Shown: positions 1 to 7,274 of the stretch, piece by piece | How the letters are laid out: every line of letters begins with the position of its first letter | Position numbering within the stretch: the stretch's first letter is position 1 | Position numbers and translations under genes: made by a program | Source: a virus | Virus record (IMG/VR): IMGVR_UViG_3300042395_000305 | Span: 1-34,326 of that record | DNA length: 34,326 nt | Strand: one strand, 5' to 3' | Notes under the pieces: generated by a model | What the model was told of the DNA's origin: nothing | Database searches by the model: none | The model's input: only the letters and a program-made list of their open reading frames with translations

Positions 1-107
1 CGACGATCGGGGACCGGAGCCGGACGCCGTCGCGGAGCGAGGAGCCACGAGACGAACGCGGCATGCTCCTCGCGGGTCTCGTCGGGGAATCGGTCCCAGG
101 GGTTCAC
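1..107 (-). CDS. Partial minus-strand gene, possibly a small terminase or HTH protein
   Basis: The reverse strand opens with GTG at 107 and stays open for 35 codons to the window edge, so only the N-terminus is visible. It begins V-N-P-W-D-R-F-P-D-E-T-R-E-E-H-A-A-F-V-S-W-L and turns Arg/Pro-rich after residue 24. The pattern Pro-Trp-(Asp/Glu)-Arg-x-Pro-x-Glu-Thr followed by an Ala-Phe helix resembles the start of phage small terminase-like or helix-turn-helix proteins. This is recalled similarity over about 20 residues, so the function is tentative. No Shine-Dalgarno is visible. A TAGGAT box lies 6 bases upstream of the GTG, so the mRNA is probably leaderless. It is the only convincing gene on this strand and is divergent from the next one. 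Confidence 0.55.
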   Translation of the reverse strand, partial: MNPWDRFPDETREEHAAFVSWLLAPRRRPAPVPDR

Positions 108-113
108 CCCGAG

Positions 114-142
114 ATCCTAGCACGGACTGGGGTCCGAAAAAA
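114..142 (-). promoter_or_regulatory. Leftward leaderless promoter
   Basis: On the minus strand TAGGAT (119-114) lies exactly 6 bases before the GTG start at 107, the same geometry as other units here. A T-run (142-137) sits 17 bases further upstream in the -35 position but is not a good TTGACA match. It lies back to back with the rightward promoter at 148-176. Confidence 0.5.
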
Positions 143-147
143 CTTGC

Positions 148-176
148 TTGACTTTTGCAATGTCGGACGTTACATT
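148..176 (+). promoter_or_regulatory. Sigma70-like promoter of a leaderless gene
   Basis: TTGACT (148-153), a 17-base spacer and TACATT (171-176) are followed by AGGGAC and then ATG at 183. Transcription starting about 7 bases after the -10 box would begin at or next to the ATG. There is no Shine-Dalgarno. A near copy of the whole 38-base block occurs at 15105-15142. Confidence 0.8.
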
Positions 177-182
177 AGGGAC

Positions 183-419
183 ATGAAAAACGACGTCGCC
201 ACGGCCATCCGAACCAGCGCAACGAAGGGCGAGAACTTCGCCTTCTATCCTTCGACCACGAAGGAATTCAATCGCCTAACGAAGGCACTCGGCCGCCGCG
301 CCGATGAGTCCTTCGAGATCTCGGGGGAGGGCTTCCGCGGCCCCGAATCCCGGGGTTTCGTGGACTTTTTCGGGGAATCTCCTGACGGCGTCTGGGGGGT
401 CTCCGTGATCCGCCCCTAG
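183..419 (+). CDS. Hypothetical 78-aa protein, leaderless
   Basis: I do not recognise this protein. The start ATG at 183 is chosen because a promoter -10 box ends 6 bases before it; the earlier in-frame ATG at 63 lies upstream of the promoter and over the divergent gene. The N-terminal half has alternating basic and polar residues with a possible helix (residues 25-40, K-E-F-N-R-L-T-K-A-L-G-R-R). The C-terminus is Phe/Gly-rich and probably beta (F-V-D-F-F-G-E-S). No signal peptide, membrane segment or cysteine is visible. It forms a one-gene transcription unit closed by the terminator at 443-474. Its promoter closely matches that of the gene at 15140, so the two may be co-regulated. Confidence 0.7.
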   Translation: MKNDVATAIRTSATKGENFAFYPSTTKEFNRLTKALGRRADESFEISGEGFRGPESRGFVDFFGESPDGVWGVSVIRP

Positions 420-442
420 AGGGGCGGGCCCCCGGGCCGGGG

Positions 443-474
443 AGGACCTCGCTTTTGCGGGGTCCTTTTCTTTT
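443..474 (+). terminator. Rho-independent terminator
   Basis: AGGACCTCGC (443-452), a TTTT loop (453-456) and GCGGGGTCCT (457-466) form a 10-bp stem with one G-U pair. The T-rich tract TTTCTTTT (467-474) follows. It lies 24 bases after the stop of the 78-aa gene and is the clearest intrinsic terminator in the window. Confidence 0.88.
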
Positions 475-498
475 GTGGCACGGGACTTGCCTCCCATC

Positions 499-534
499 GT
501 ACCGTAATCCTGTCCGGATCCGCCGCTACGGTAC
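499..534. repeat. Inverted repeat in the control region
   Basis: GTACCGTA (499-506) and TACGGTAC (527-534) are perfect inverted copies separated by 20 bases. The spacer contains CGGATCCG. Arm length and spacing fit a protein-binding site better than a terminator, since no T-tract follows. Confidence 0.55.
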
Positions 535-664
535 AGCGTCACAACGTTGTTACAATCGGTCAATACGGAAGCTAAGTGCTCGGAACCACTGCCGAAAAAG
601 TTTTCCGAATGTAATTCCGTTAATTGCAATTCTGTCATGCCCCGATCGCTTAAAGGCACACTGA

Positions 665-701
665 ACAATGATCATCGCGAGATTACAATGTCGATCGCGA
701 G
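665..701. repeat. Tandem direct repeat (iteron-like)
   Basis: Two 17-base units, 665-681 and 685-701, share ACAATG at the left and ATCGCGAG at the right. They differ only in the three middle bases and repeat with a 20-base period, about two helical turns. Each unit contains a GATC. Such spacing is typical of protein-binding arrays. Only two copies are present. Confidence 0.6.
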
Positions 702-851
702 TAGACTTTCCTTCGAGTTTTCAGATCTGCAAACTCCTACTGACTTTCGGTCATTATCAATAGTCTAGTCCGAGAATACACGCGTAATTCCGGACTGATC
801 ACGGACCCCATAATTATCCTAGCAAGATCCGGGGTAATTGTTACCGCGGAC

Positions 852-887
852 GTTACAGTGTAACTATTGACCGATCATGTATGGTCA
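852..887. promoter_or_regulatory. Pair of adjacent operator-like dyads
   Basis: GTTAC-AGT-GTAAC (852-864) is a perfect 5-bp dyad. TGACC-N3-CATG-N3-GGTCA (868-887) follows three bases later. A related TGAC-N5-GTCA occurs at 741-753. The 11-mer CGGACGTTACA at the left of the first dyad also occurs at 164-174, overlapping the first rightward promoter, which hints at a shared regulator. Confidence 0.45.
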
Positions 888-1130
888 CTCCGCAAGGTCT
901 CGGGATCGTTCGGCTTTCCGGCGCTATTATCAACAAGCTCCGAAAAGTGCCGTTTCGAGGGCGACCCATTGCGGGGGAAAAAACTGTGCAAGTTGTGGGA
1001 CACATACCTACAGTTTGGCAACGGACAGAACCAAAGAATTACATCACGCGCGAGCGCGCGCGAGACAGAATCGTGTTGACCGACCCCCGGGGTTGACACC
1101 CACGACCCGAGGACGCACCTTCGGGGTCCC

Positions 1131-3353
1131 TTGCTGCTCGCCCGATTCGCCAGCGTCACCGCGACCACCCTCGAGCCCTGGGAGACCTCGTGGGACGGCC
1201 TCAGGGACGCACTTACGGGCCCCCCGGTCCGTGCATGGTCCAAGGGCGAGGTCCCCTTGTGGGGCCCCTTCGAGGGTTCCTCGCGGCGCCTCGCGGACGT
1301 ACGCGCGGTGCACGTCGCCGTGATCGACGTGGACGCCGCGCCGGCACGGGCCCTCGGCGAGGCGATCGAACGCCTCCGCGGCCTCGGGGTCGCCGCGGTC
1401 GTGCATACGTCCTACGGGGCCGCCGGCGCGGCCCCCGGGGGGACGAAGTTCCGGGCCGTGGTTCGCCTCGCCGAACCGGTCCCGCCGGCTCGGTGGGGCG
1501 ACGCATGGCGCCGGATCGTCGCCGCGGTCGCCCCCGCCCATGCGGATCCGGCATGTAAGGACGCAAGTCACATCTACTACCTCCCCTCGTGTCCGCCCCC
1601 CGAGGCCTGCCCCGACGGATGGTCCCCGTTCGCATGGTCCCAGGAAGGACCCGGGCTGGATCCTTGGACCCTTCCTGACCCCGGTGGTGGCGGGGCCCCG
1701 ACCCGCGCGGCGACCCTCGAGGACCTCACGACCCTTGCGCGGGTCTGGTCCCGCTCGGGACGGTCGCAGACGGCGCACCTCGGGCGAGCGCTCGCGGCCG
1801 TCGCGAAAGGTGACCCGTACGCCGCGGAGGGCGAGAGGGACACGACCACCTTTGATCTCGTCCGTCGGCTCGTTGAAGCGGCCCCCGAAGTGCGTCCCGA
1901 GACATGGGCACCGTTGTTCGCGCCGTCCCTCGCCGTCATGGGGCGCGGGGCACCGACCGTCGAAGCCATCACGGCGAAGGCCGTCGCCGCGCGACGGTGG
2001 CTTGACACACGCGCGAGCGCGGAGGACGGCCTCCCTTGGATCGTCGTCTCCTCGGTGGGCGCATCCTATTGGGTCCGCGACCAGGGCGGATGGTGCGGCC
2101 CCTATGGGCAGGACGCCGTCGACGTCGCCCTTCGGAGGCACCTTGCCTACGCCGAGAGCATCGGCGCGGTGACCCTGACGGACGAGAAGGGGAAGTTCCG
2201 AACCCGCAATGAGTTGGCCTCGCGGTACGCCCTCCCCGTGGACGTGCATACGATCGAGCTCGGGCGCGAGCGCACGGAGGTGACCGTCCGCGACGGCCGG
2301 GTCCGTCTCGCGGAGGCCCAAGCGACCGTCCAGGGTGATCCGCAGTGGTCCACGCTGGTGGCGGAGTACCTCGATCGCCTTGTCCCCGAACCCCGACAGC
2401 GCGCCGACGTCGACGTCTGGCTAGCAACGTTGCCGGACCTTCGCGAGCCCTTGGTTGCACTGGTCCTGACGGGGCCGCGAGGCGCTGGTAAGTCGCTCTT
2501 CGCGACGGCCGCGAGTACCCTATGGGGCTCCAACGGTCCCACGCGGGCCGGTAGCGTCCTCGGGGACTACAACGGCGGGATCCTCCGATGTCCCTTGGTC
2601 TTCGCGGACGAAGCGCTTCCGACCCTCCGATCGGGCGAGAACGCAACGGCCGTCCTGAGGGAATTGATCCAGGCGAGGCAGCACACGATCCGCCGGAAGT
2701 ACTTACCGGACGTCGAAGCCATCGGCAGTATTCGTCTCGTCGTCGCGGCGAACTCGGCGCGCGTCCTTTCCTTCGATGCCAATATGACGCCCGAGGACGT
2801 TCACGCACTCGCCGAAAGGTTCTATCACCTCGAGGTCTCCCGCAGTGCGGCGAAGTGGCTAGAAGAGGATCCCTCGAGGGGCCCCGCGATCGTCGACGCC
2901 TTCGCCGGGCATGTCGCGTTCCTCGCGCGGTACCTCGTACGGGAGAAGCGGGGACGCTTCTGGCTCGTGACCGAACGCAGCGAGGCCCTCGCGGAGACCC
3001 TCGCGATCCGCGGCGGGGTCCGCTCGGAGCTCTGCCGATGGGTCTGCACCTGGCTGACGCAACCGGAACGCGCACGAAAAACCCCGCGATCGTGCTACGT
3101 CGCCGACGGCCGGATCCGCATCTATCTTCGGCACGTGCACGAGGCGTGGGACCAGTATCTCCCGGGGGCTCAACGTCCGACGGTGCAACATCTTACGGAC
3201 GCCGTCAGGGTCCTCGCGGCGGACGGCCGGCCGAACCTCCGCGGCGAATGGGAGATCGACCCGAAGCGCATCGGCGCGTGGGTCCGTGAAGTAGGCTGGG
3301 ACACCGACGTCACGGCCGCGGCCGCAGAGTACGAAAGGCGACTAGGACAATGA
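1131..3353 (+). CDS. Primase-helicase (AEP-like primase fused to P-loop helicase)
   Basis: This 740-aa protein probably primes and unwinds phage DNA. The N-terminal ~170 residues look like an archaeo-eukaryotic-type primase: V-I-D-V-D (64-68) fits the DxD metal-binding motif, H-T-S-Y-G (92-96) followed by a basic beta segment fits motif II, and D-A-S-H-I-Y-Y-L-P-S (144-153) matches the conserved D-x-S-x-x-(F/Y)-Y-L-P block. The C-terminal half is an SF3/D5-type ATPase with Walker A GPRGAGKS (448-455), Walker B V-F-A-D-E (490-494) and a V-A-A-N-S sensor near 540. An in-frame stop at 1077 limits the ORF; TTG at 1131 is the first usable start, and no clear Shine-Dalgarno or -10 box decides it. 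The stop overlaps the next ATG. Confidence 0.85.
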   Translation: MLLARFASVTATTLEPWETSWDGLRDALTGPPVRAWSKGEVPLWGPFEGSSRRLADVRAVHVAVIDVDAAPARALGEAIERLRGLGVAAVVHTSYGAAGAAPGGTKFRAVVRLAEPVPPARWGDAWRRIVAAVAPAHADPACKDASHIYYLPSCPPPEACPDGWSPFAWSQEGPGLDPWTLPDPGGGGAPTRAATLEDLTTLARVWSRSGRSQTAHLGRALAAVAKGDPYAAEGERDTTTFDLVRRLVEAAPEVRPETWAPLFAPSLAVMGRGAPTVEAITAKAVAARRWLDTRASAEDGLPWIVVSSVGASYWVRDQGGWCGPYGQDAVDVALRRHLAYAESIGAVTLTDEKGKFRTRNELASRYALPVDVHTIELGRERTEVTVRDGRVRLAEAQATVQGDPQWSTLVAEYLDRLVPEPRQRADVDVWLATLPDLREPLVALVLTGPRGAGKSLFATAASTLWGSNGPTRAGSVLGDYNGGILRCPLVFADEALPTLRSGENATAVLRELIQARQHTIRRKYLPDVEAIGSIRLVVAANSARVLSFDANMTPEDVHALAERFYHLEVSRSAAKWLEEDPSRGPAIVDAFAGHVAFLARYLVREKRGRFWLVTERSEALAETLAIRGGVRSELCRWVCTWLTQPERARKTPRSCYVADGRIRIYLRHVHEAWDQYLPGAQRPTVQHLTDAVRVLAADGRPNLRGEWEIDPKRIGAWVREVGWDTDVTAAAAEYERRLGQ

Positions 3354-4507
3354 ATCAGGGCCCTCGTTGCACGTGCCGCGGAAAGATCTCCGCCTCCGCC
3401 CTCGAGACGGCCCGCGGGTGCCTTCGTAAGTGGGCGTGGACGGCGATCGCAGGACTCCCGCGGACGTCGACCCCCGCGGCCGAAGAAGGGACCCGGATCC
3501 ACGCCGTACTCGAAGAGTACCTCACGACCGGCCGCACCGATCTGCACTCCCGGGAAGGGCGGATCCTGACGCCCGCCCTCGCGTATCTCCCGCGCTACGG
3601 GGAAGCCTCGCCCGAAGTACATTGGACGACCCTGGACGGACAGTTTCACGGGTTCATCGACGCGGAGGCCCCCGGCCGTCTCTGGGATCTCAAGACCACG
3701 GGGAACCTCCTGTACGCGAAGACCCCCGAGACCCTTCGGACGGACGTCCAGGCCCTACTCTACGCCCATTCGCACCTCGAGCGCCACGACGTCCCCGAGG
3801 TCCGCGCGACGTGGGTCTACACACGGAGGACCCCTGAGCGGCCCAGCGCACTCCCCGTTGACACGACGTTCCGCCGTGACGATGTTGCGGCGGCTGTCGA
3901 GTCGATCCGCACTGACGCGGAACGGCTCGTTCAGCTCCGACGGGACAAGACGGATCCGATGGGACTCGCGCCGAACCCCGAGGAATGCAGTCGTTACGGT
4001 GGATGTCCCTATCAGGACCACTGTACCGATCTCACACCAGAACGAAGAAGGATGGCATTTATGGGAATCCAAGACCAATTGCAGAAACTTCGCGGCGTGA
4101 ACCCTCCGGCCCCCGCGGCCGCGAACCTGACGATCCCCCCGGGACAGGGCCCCGAGGGGTTCGTCTGGATCCCGAAGGCCGATGGCTCCGGCTGGGGGAT
4201 CCAACCCCAGGGCGCACTTCCGGAGGCCCCGGCGGGGCACCTTTGGGAGCACAAAACGGATCCCGGGACGGGGCCCTACGTGATCGCCGTTCCGCTTCCG
4301 CCCCCCGCACCGCCGCCGGCCGATGAGGCCCCCGCGGCGAAGCGCGGACCCGGCCGCCCGCGGAAGGTCACCGCCACCGAAGGGGCCGCGCCGGCGACGG
4401 GGACATCGGACGGGCCGTCCACGGCGGACGGTTGGGAACTCGTGTTCAACGGTCTCCGCATGGTGATCGACGGGGCGGAGATTCTCGTGGTTCGGGTGAC
4501 GTCGTGA
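3350..4507 (+). CDS. PD-(D/E)XK nuclease with Fe-S cysteines and an AT-hook
   Basis: This 385-aa protein resembles the RecB/Cas4-type nuclease family used in phage DNA processing. Core motifs are E-G-T-R-I-H (46-51), G-F-I-D (101-104) and W-D-L-K-T-T (112-117), giving His51, Asp104, Asp113 and Lys115 as likely active-site residues. One N-terminal cysteine (C24 in R-G-C-L-R-K-W) and three C-terminal cysteines spaced C-x5-C-x5-C (213, 219, 225) match the 4Fe-4S arrangement of Cas4/AddB proteins. After residue 250 there is a Pro/Ala-rich tail carrying an AT-hook-like K-R-G-P-G-R-P-R-K (331-339), which would bind the DNA minor groove. The ATG overlaps the upstream stop by 4 bases. Confidence 0.85.
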   Translation: MNQGPRCTCRGKISASALETARGCLRKWAWTAIAGLPRTSTPAAEEGTRIHAVLEEYLTTGRTDLHSREGRILTPALAYLPRYGEASPEVHWTTLDGQFHGFIDAEAPGRLWDLKTTGNLLYAKTPETLRTDVQALLYAHSHLERHDVPEVRATWVYTRRTPERPSALPVDTTFRRDDVAAAVESIRTDAERLVQLRRDKTDPMGLAPNPEECSRYGGCPYQDHCTDLTPERRRMAFMGIQDQLQKLRGVNPPAPAAANLTIPPGQGPEGFVWIPKADGSGWGIQPQGALPEAPAGHLWEHKTDPGTGPYVIAVPLPPPAPPPADEAPAAKRGPGRPRKVTATEGAAPATGTSDGPSTADGWELVFNGLRMVIDGAEILVVRVTS

Positions 4508-4716
4508 CCGGGCCTCGCGATCGGGCCCTCGGACGCGCCGCGACGGTCCTCCGCGCGGAGCTCGGACTCCCCGCCCGGGGGCGTCTGCCGAAGCGCTCGA
4601 AATGGTCTTACGTCGCAAAAGAGGCGTACGAGGAAGCTCTTTGGAAGATCCACGACGGCAAGCGCCCGGCGATCGCCGCACTCAAGAAGATCCTTCGAGC
4701 CGAGGGTGTCCTGTGA
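4504..4716 (+). CDS. Hypothetical 70-aa basic protein
   Basis: I do not recognise this protein. GTG at 4504 overlaps the upstream stop (GTGA), the usual junction in this operon, so it is preferred to the longer in-frame ORF beginning inside the nuclease gene. The product is rich in Arg, Lys and Ala, with a predicted helical second half (K-E-A-Y-E-E-A-L-W-K-I-H). A small basic helical protein between a nuclease and a helicase could bind nucleic acid, but that is inference only. Confidence 0.65.
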   Translation: MTGPRDRALGRAATVLRAELGLPARGRLPKRSKWSYVAKEAYEEALWKIHDGKRPAIAALKKILRAEGVL

Positions 4717-4958
4717 ACGCGCGGGAGGTCCTCGCGGTGATCGCGGCGGGCCTCGCCGGCGCGGCGCTCGCGTTCGTGGTCCCCGCGACGGCGATCGTCG
4801 TGGTCGCCGTCGCCTCCGCGTCGTTCCTATGCGGGACGCTCGCCGGGCGCGCCTACGCCCATCGCGAGGTACTTCGGGCCCTCGAGGTCCTCCCGCCGGC
4901 GCAACGCATGGTCGCGCGAGTTCTCGCGGAGATCCCCAGAAGGGACGACGATCTATGA
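4713..4958 (+). CDS. Small two-helix membrane protein
   Basis: This 81-aa product starts at a GTG that overlaps the previous stop by 4 bases. It has two apolar stretches, roughly residues 5-22 and 23-42, rich in Ala, Val and Leu with a short Pro-Ala-Thr turn between them. The C-terminal half is hydrophilic and basic (R-E-V-L-R-A-L-E, then E-I-P-R-R-D-D-D-L). The likely topology is a hairpin in the inner membrane with a cytoplasmic tail. Its place among replication enzymes suggests membrane tethering of the replication complex, superinfection exclusion or another early membrane function. The sequence does not decide between these. Confidence 0.7.
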   Translation: MNAREVLAVIAAGLAGAALAFVVPATAIVVVAVASASFLCGTLAGRAYAHREVLRALEVLPPAQRMVARVLAEIPRRDDDL

Positions 4959-6673
4959 TCGGAGCGTCGGCCGCGCGCGCATGGCAGTCACCGCCGCAGT
5001 GGGATCGCGACCTCTCGAGGATCCTCGCGATCCCACGACGGGAACCGATGCTCCCCGAGGACGAGGCGCACCTAGCGGCGGAGCTCACGGAGATCCTGCG
5101 CACCCCGTCGGGGGAGCAGCGTCTCCGCGGCGTCCAGGCACGCGCCCTGATCGAGATCGCGGAGCACGGAGGGGCCTTCGTCCCCGTCCGAGTCGCCGGC
5201 GGGAAGACGTTGATCTCTCTGCTCGCTCCGAGGGTCCTCCCCGAACGCGCGGCGCGTCCGCTGCTCCTAGTGCCGGCGGCCCTCGAAGAGAAGACCCGCC
5301 GCGCTCATCGTGCGCTCTCCGTGCATTGGCAGATCCCGGGCTTCTATCGGATCCTCACGTATCAGCGACTCGGACAAAGGGACGGCGCGAAGATCCTCGG
5401 ACAATTCGCGCCGACCATGATCGTCGCCGACGAGGCGCACTATCTCAAGAACACCCGGGCCGGGGTCACGAAGGTCGTGGGCGCGTGGATGCGACACGCC
5501 CCTTCGACGGCGTTCGTTGCCCTGACGGGGACCGTCAGCAAACGATCGATCCTGGACTTCGCCCACGTCGCACAGTGGGCACTCCGCTTGGGTACGCCGG
5601 TCCCCGTGGACTTCCACGCAGTGCGGTCGTGGGCGAACGTCCTCGATGAACGCCGGCGGAAGGACGACGAGGACGAACCGGAGGTCGGCGCACTCGAGGC
5701 CCTCATGGATCCCGCGGAGCTCGAGGCGAAAGACGTCAACGCGGCAAGGTCCGCGTTCCGCCGGCGCTTCGTCTCCTGCCCCGGGATCGTCACCGCGGCG
5801 GAGCCGCCCGTGGACTTACCGGTCATTGTGGAGGCCCTCTCACCGGAGGTCCCCGCGGAGATCCGTCACGCACAGCAACGGATCCGCGATACATGGGAGA
5901 CCCCGGACGGAGAGATCTTCGAGGAGGCCGTCGCCCTCTGGCGACACAATAGGGAACTAGCCCGGGGCTTCTGCTACGTCTGGGACCCGCCCCCGCCCCT
6001 CGAGTGGAAGATCGCCCGACGGGCCTACCGCAAAGCGGTACAAGAGATCCTCCGGGAGAACCGCCGGGGACTCCATGTTCCCTCCGCCGTGGTCGATGCG
6101 ATCCGCGAGGGGCACTATCCGCACGCGGTCGGGGCCCTCGCGGAGTGGGAACGGATCCGGGACAGTTTCGTTCCCAGGACCCGGGCCGTATGGCTCTCCG
6201 ATTACGCCGTCCGGGCCGTCGCGGATCACCTCGCGCGCGAACCCGCGCCGGCCCTCGTCTGGGTGGAGCATAGGGAGCTCGGGGAGGCCCTCGCGACGGC
6301 GACGGGCGCGCCGTTCTACTCCCGGGAGGCCCGCGATCGCCGCGGAAGGTCGATCATGGATCACCATCGTGGGCACGCGATCGCATCGATCCATAGCGTG
6401 AAGGAGGGTTTCGACCTACAACGGCAATTCTCGCGGCTCGTCTACGTCGCCGCACCGACGACGGCCGTCGCCGTGGAGCAGACGATCGGCCGCGTCCGTC
6501 GCGAAGGGCAACCCGCCGACGAGATCCGCGCGCGTTGGTTCCTCGCGTGTCCCGAGGACTGGATCGCCCTTGACGGGGCGCTGAAGGATGCGCAGTTTAC
6601 GGCCTCGACACTAGGGCAGGATCAAGCGATCTTGTCCGCAGATTTCGCCTTTCCGCTACCGTCACAGTCATAG
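4955..6673 (+). CDS. SF2 DNA helicase (SNF2/DEAD-like)
   Basis: This 572-aa ATP-dependent helicase or translocase is probably used in replication or recombination. Visible motifs in order are a Q-motif-like R-G-V-Q (58-61), Walker A A-G-G-K-T (81-85, a shortened GxGKT), Walker B D-E-A-H (159-162), motif III L-T-G-T (190-193) and motif VI Q-T-I-G-R-V-R-R-E-G-Q (509-519). A charged Asp/Glu insertion lies at 237-243. The ATG at 4955 overlaps the upstream stop by 4 bases; a much longer in-frame extension from 4706 is rejected because it would read through the membrane-protein gene. Thirteen bases separate it from the next gene. Confidence 0.87.
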   Translation: MIGASAARAWQSPPQWDRDLSRILAIPRREPMLPEDEAHLAAELTEILRTPSGEQRLRGVQARALIEIAEHGGAFVPVRVAGGKTLISLLAPRVLPERAARPLLLVPAALEEKTRRAHRALSVHWQIPGFYRILTYQRLGQRDGAKILGQFAPTMIVADEAHYLKNTRAGVTKVVGAWMRHAPSTAFVALTGTVSKRSILDFAHVAQWALRLGTPVPVDFHAVRSWANVLDERRRKDDEDEPEVGALEALMDPAELEAKDVNAARSAFRRRFVSCPGIVTAAEPPVDLPVIVEALSPEVPAEIRHAQQRIRDTWETPDGEIFEEAVALWRHNRELARGFCYVWDPPPPLEWKIARRAYRKAVQEILRENRRGLHVPSAVVDAIREGHYPHAVGALAEWERIRDSFVPRTRAVWLSDYAVRAVADHLAREPAPALVWVEHRELGEALATATGAPFYSREARDRRGRSIMDHHRGHAIASIHSVKEGFDLQRQFSRLVYVAAPTTAVAVEQTIGRVRREGQPADEIRARWFLACPEDWIALDGALKDAQFTASTLGQDQAILSADFAFPLPSQS

Positions 6674-6686
6674 AAAGAAGGATGTC

Positions 6687-7274
6687 ATGGGAATGTTCAG
6701 TGAGTTCGCCAACGTCAAGCCTTCCGAAAAAGGGACCTACCTCATGGTCCCGGGCCTCTACCGTCTCGAGGTCGTCCGCTGCAAGTGGCGTGAAGACCCC
6801 CGCGCCGGTAGCGCGTTCATCGCCTCGCTTCTGGTGCTCGAGTCGCCGGACGAGGTGACCCACCCCCTGGGGTCAACGGTGGACTACTACCAAGGGGTGT
6901 CGAGGGCCCCCTACCCCGAGAGCGCACGATCGGACATCGTGGCCTTCTTGGCCGCGACGGGACTCCCGATCGACGGCGCGGCCGCGGCCTCGAGTCTCGA
7001 GCTTGCCGTTGGCGCGCAGAATCCGCTAGCCGGCCGAAAGGTCCGCGTCCAGGCGACGTCGCACGCGACGAAGAAAGACCCCGCGAAGACGTACCTTCGT
7101 CTCCGCTGGTATTCCGATGACGCGGCCCCCGCCGCCGTGCCGGTCGCGGTCCCCGCGCCGGTCGCGGCCCCGGTCGCGGTCCCCCCGGGCTATCATCGGT
7201 TCGCCGACGGGAAGATCCGACCGATCCCCGAGGGCTTCCGCGTTGCCCTCGACGGTTCGCTGATTCCAGTGTGA
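6687..7274 (+). CDS. Probable ssDNA-binding or replication accessory protein
   Basis: This 195-aa protein begins at an ATG preceded by a purine-rich Shine-Dalgarno (GAAGGA, 6677-6682). It has a compact N-terminal domain of about 145 residues in which beta-type segments alternate with basic residues (for example G-L-Y-R-L-E-V-V-R-C-K-W near 23-34). A tail of V-P-V-A-V-P-A-P-V repeats follows. Its position beside helicase and polymerase genes and its OB-like look resemble phage DUF669 or SSB-type proteins, but no decisive motif is visible. The tail DNA carries repeated CCGGTCGCGG units (about 7139-7180). Its stop overlaps the methyltransferase GTG. Confidence 0.55.
   Translation: MGMFSEFANVKPSEKGTYLMVPGLYRLEVVRCKWREDPRAGSAFIASLLVLESPDEVTHPLGSTVDYYQGVSRAPYPESARSDIVAFLAATGLPIDGAAAASSLELAVGAQNPLAGRKVRVQATSHATKKDPAKTYLRLRWYSDDAAPAAVPVAVPAPVAAPVAVPPGYHRFADGKIRPIPEGFRVALDGSLIPV

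Larger units (their letters stand above)
475..1130. other. Noncoding AT-richer control region, candidate replication origin
   Basis: No ORF here has convincing codon use, and between 867 and 1096 all three forward frames are open, which argues against any one being a gene. The stretch from about 480 to 880 is clearly less GC-rich than the coding DNA. It contains an inverted repeat (499-534), a tandem direct repeat (665-701), adjacent dyads (852-887), a GTAATTCCG 9-mer at 611 and 784, and nine GATC sites between 517 and 907. An alternating purine-pyrimidine CG run lies at 1045-1063. It directly precedes the primase-helicase gene. An origin, a multi-operator promoter region or both would fit. 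No strong promoter for the 1131 gene was found, although TTGACA occurs at 1093-1098. Confidence 0.6.

Noticed and set aside
547-768. 73-aa ORF in the AT-richer region
   Set aside because: The composition and codon use do not match the phage genes, and it overlaps the direct repeat. It looks like a chance ORF.
881-1096. 71-aa ORF in the control region (and overlapping ORFs at 867 and 877)
   Set aside because: All three frames are open here, third codon positions are not biased to G/C as in real genes of this window, and no ribosome site or leaderless -10 box precedes the ATG.
1131-1140. Promoter for the primase operon based on TTGACA at 1093-1098
   Set aside because: The -10 position 17 bases later reads CACCTT, and the start TTG lacks the spacing seen at other leaderless genes, so I could not support a promoter call.
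1044-2321. 425-aa minus-strand ORF opposite the primase
   Set aside because: It is a shadow of a GC-rich coding strand: Arg/Gly/Pro-rich, with no recognisable motif, and the plus strand has clear primase motifs.
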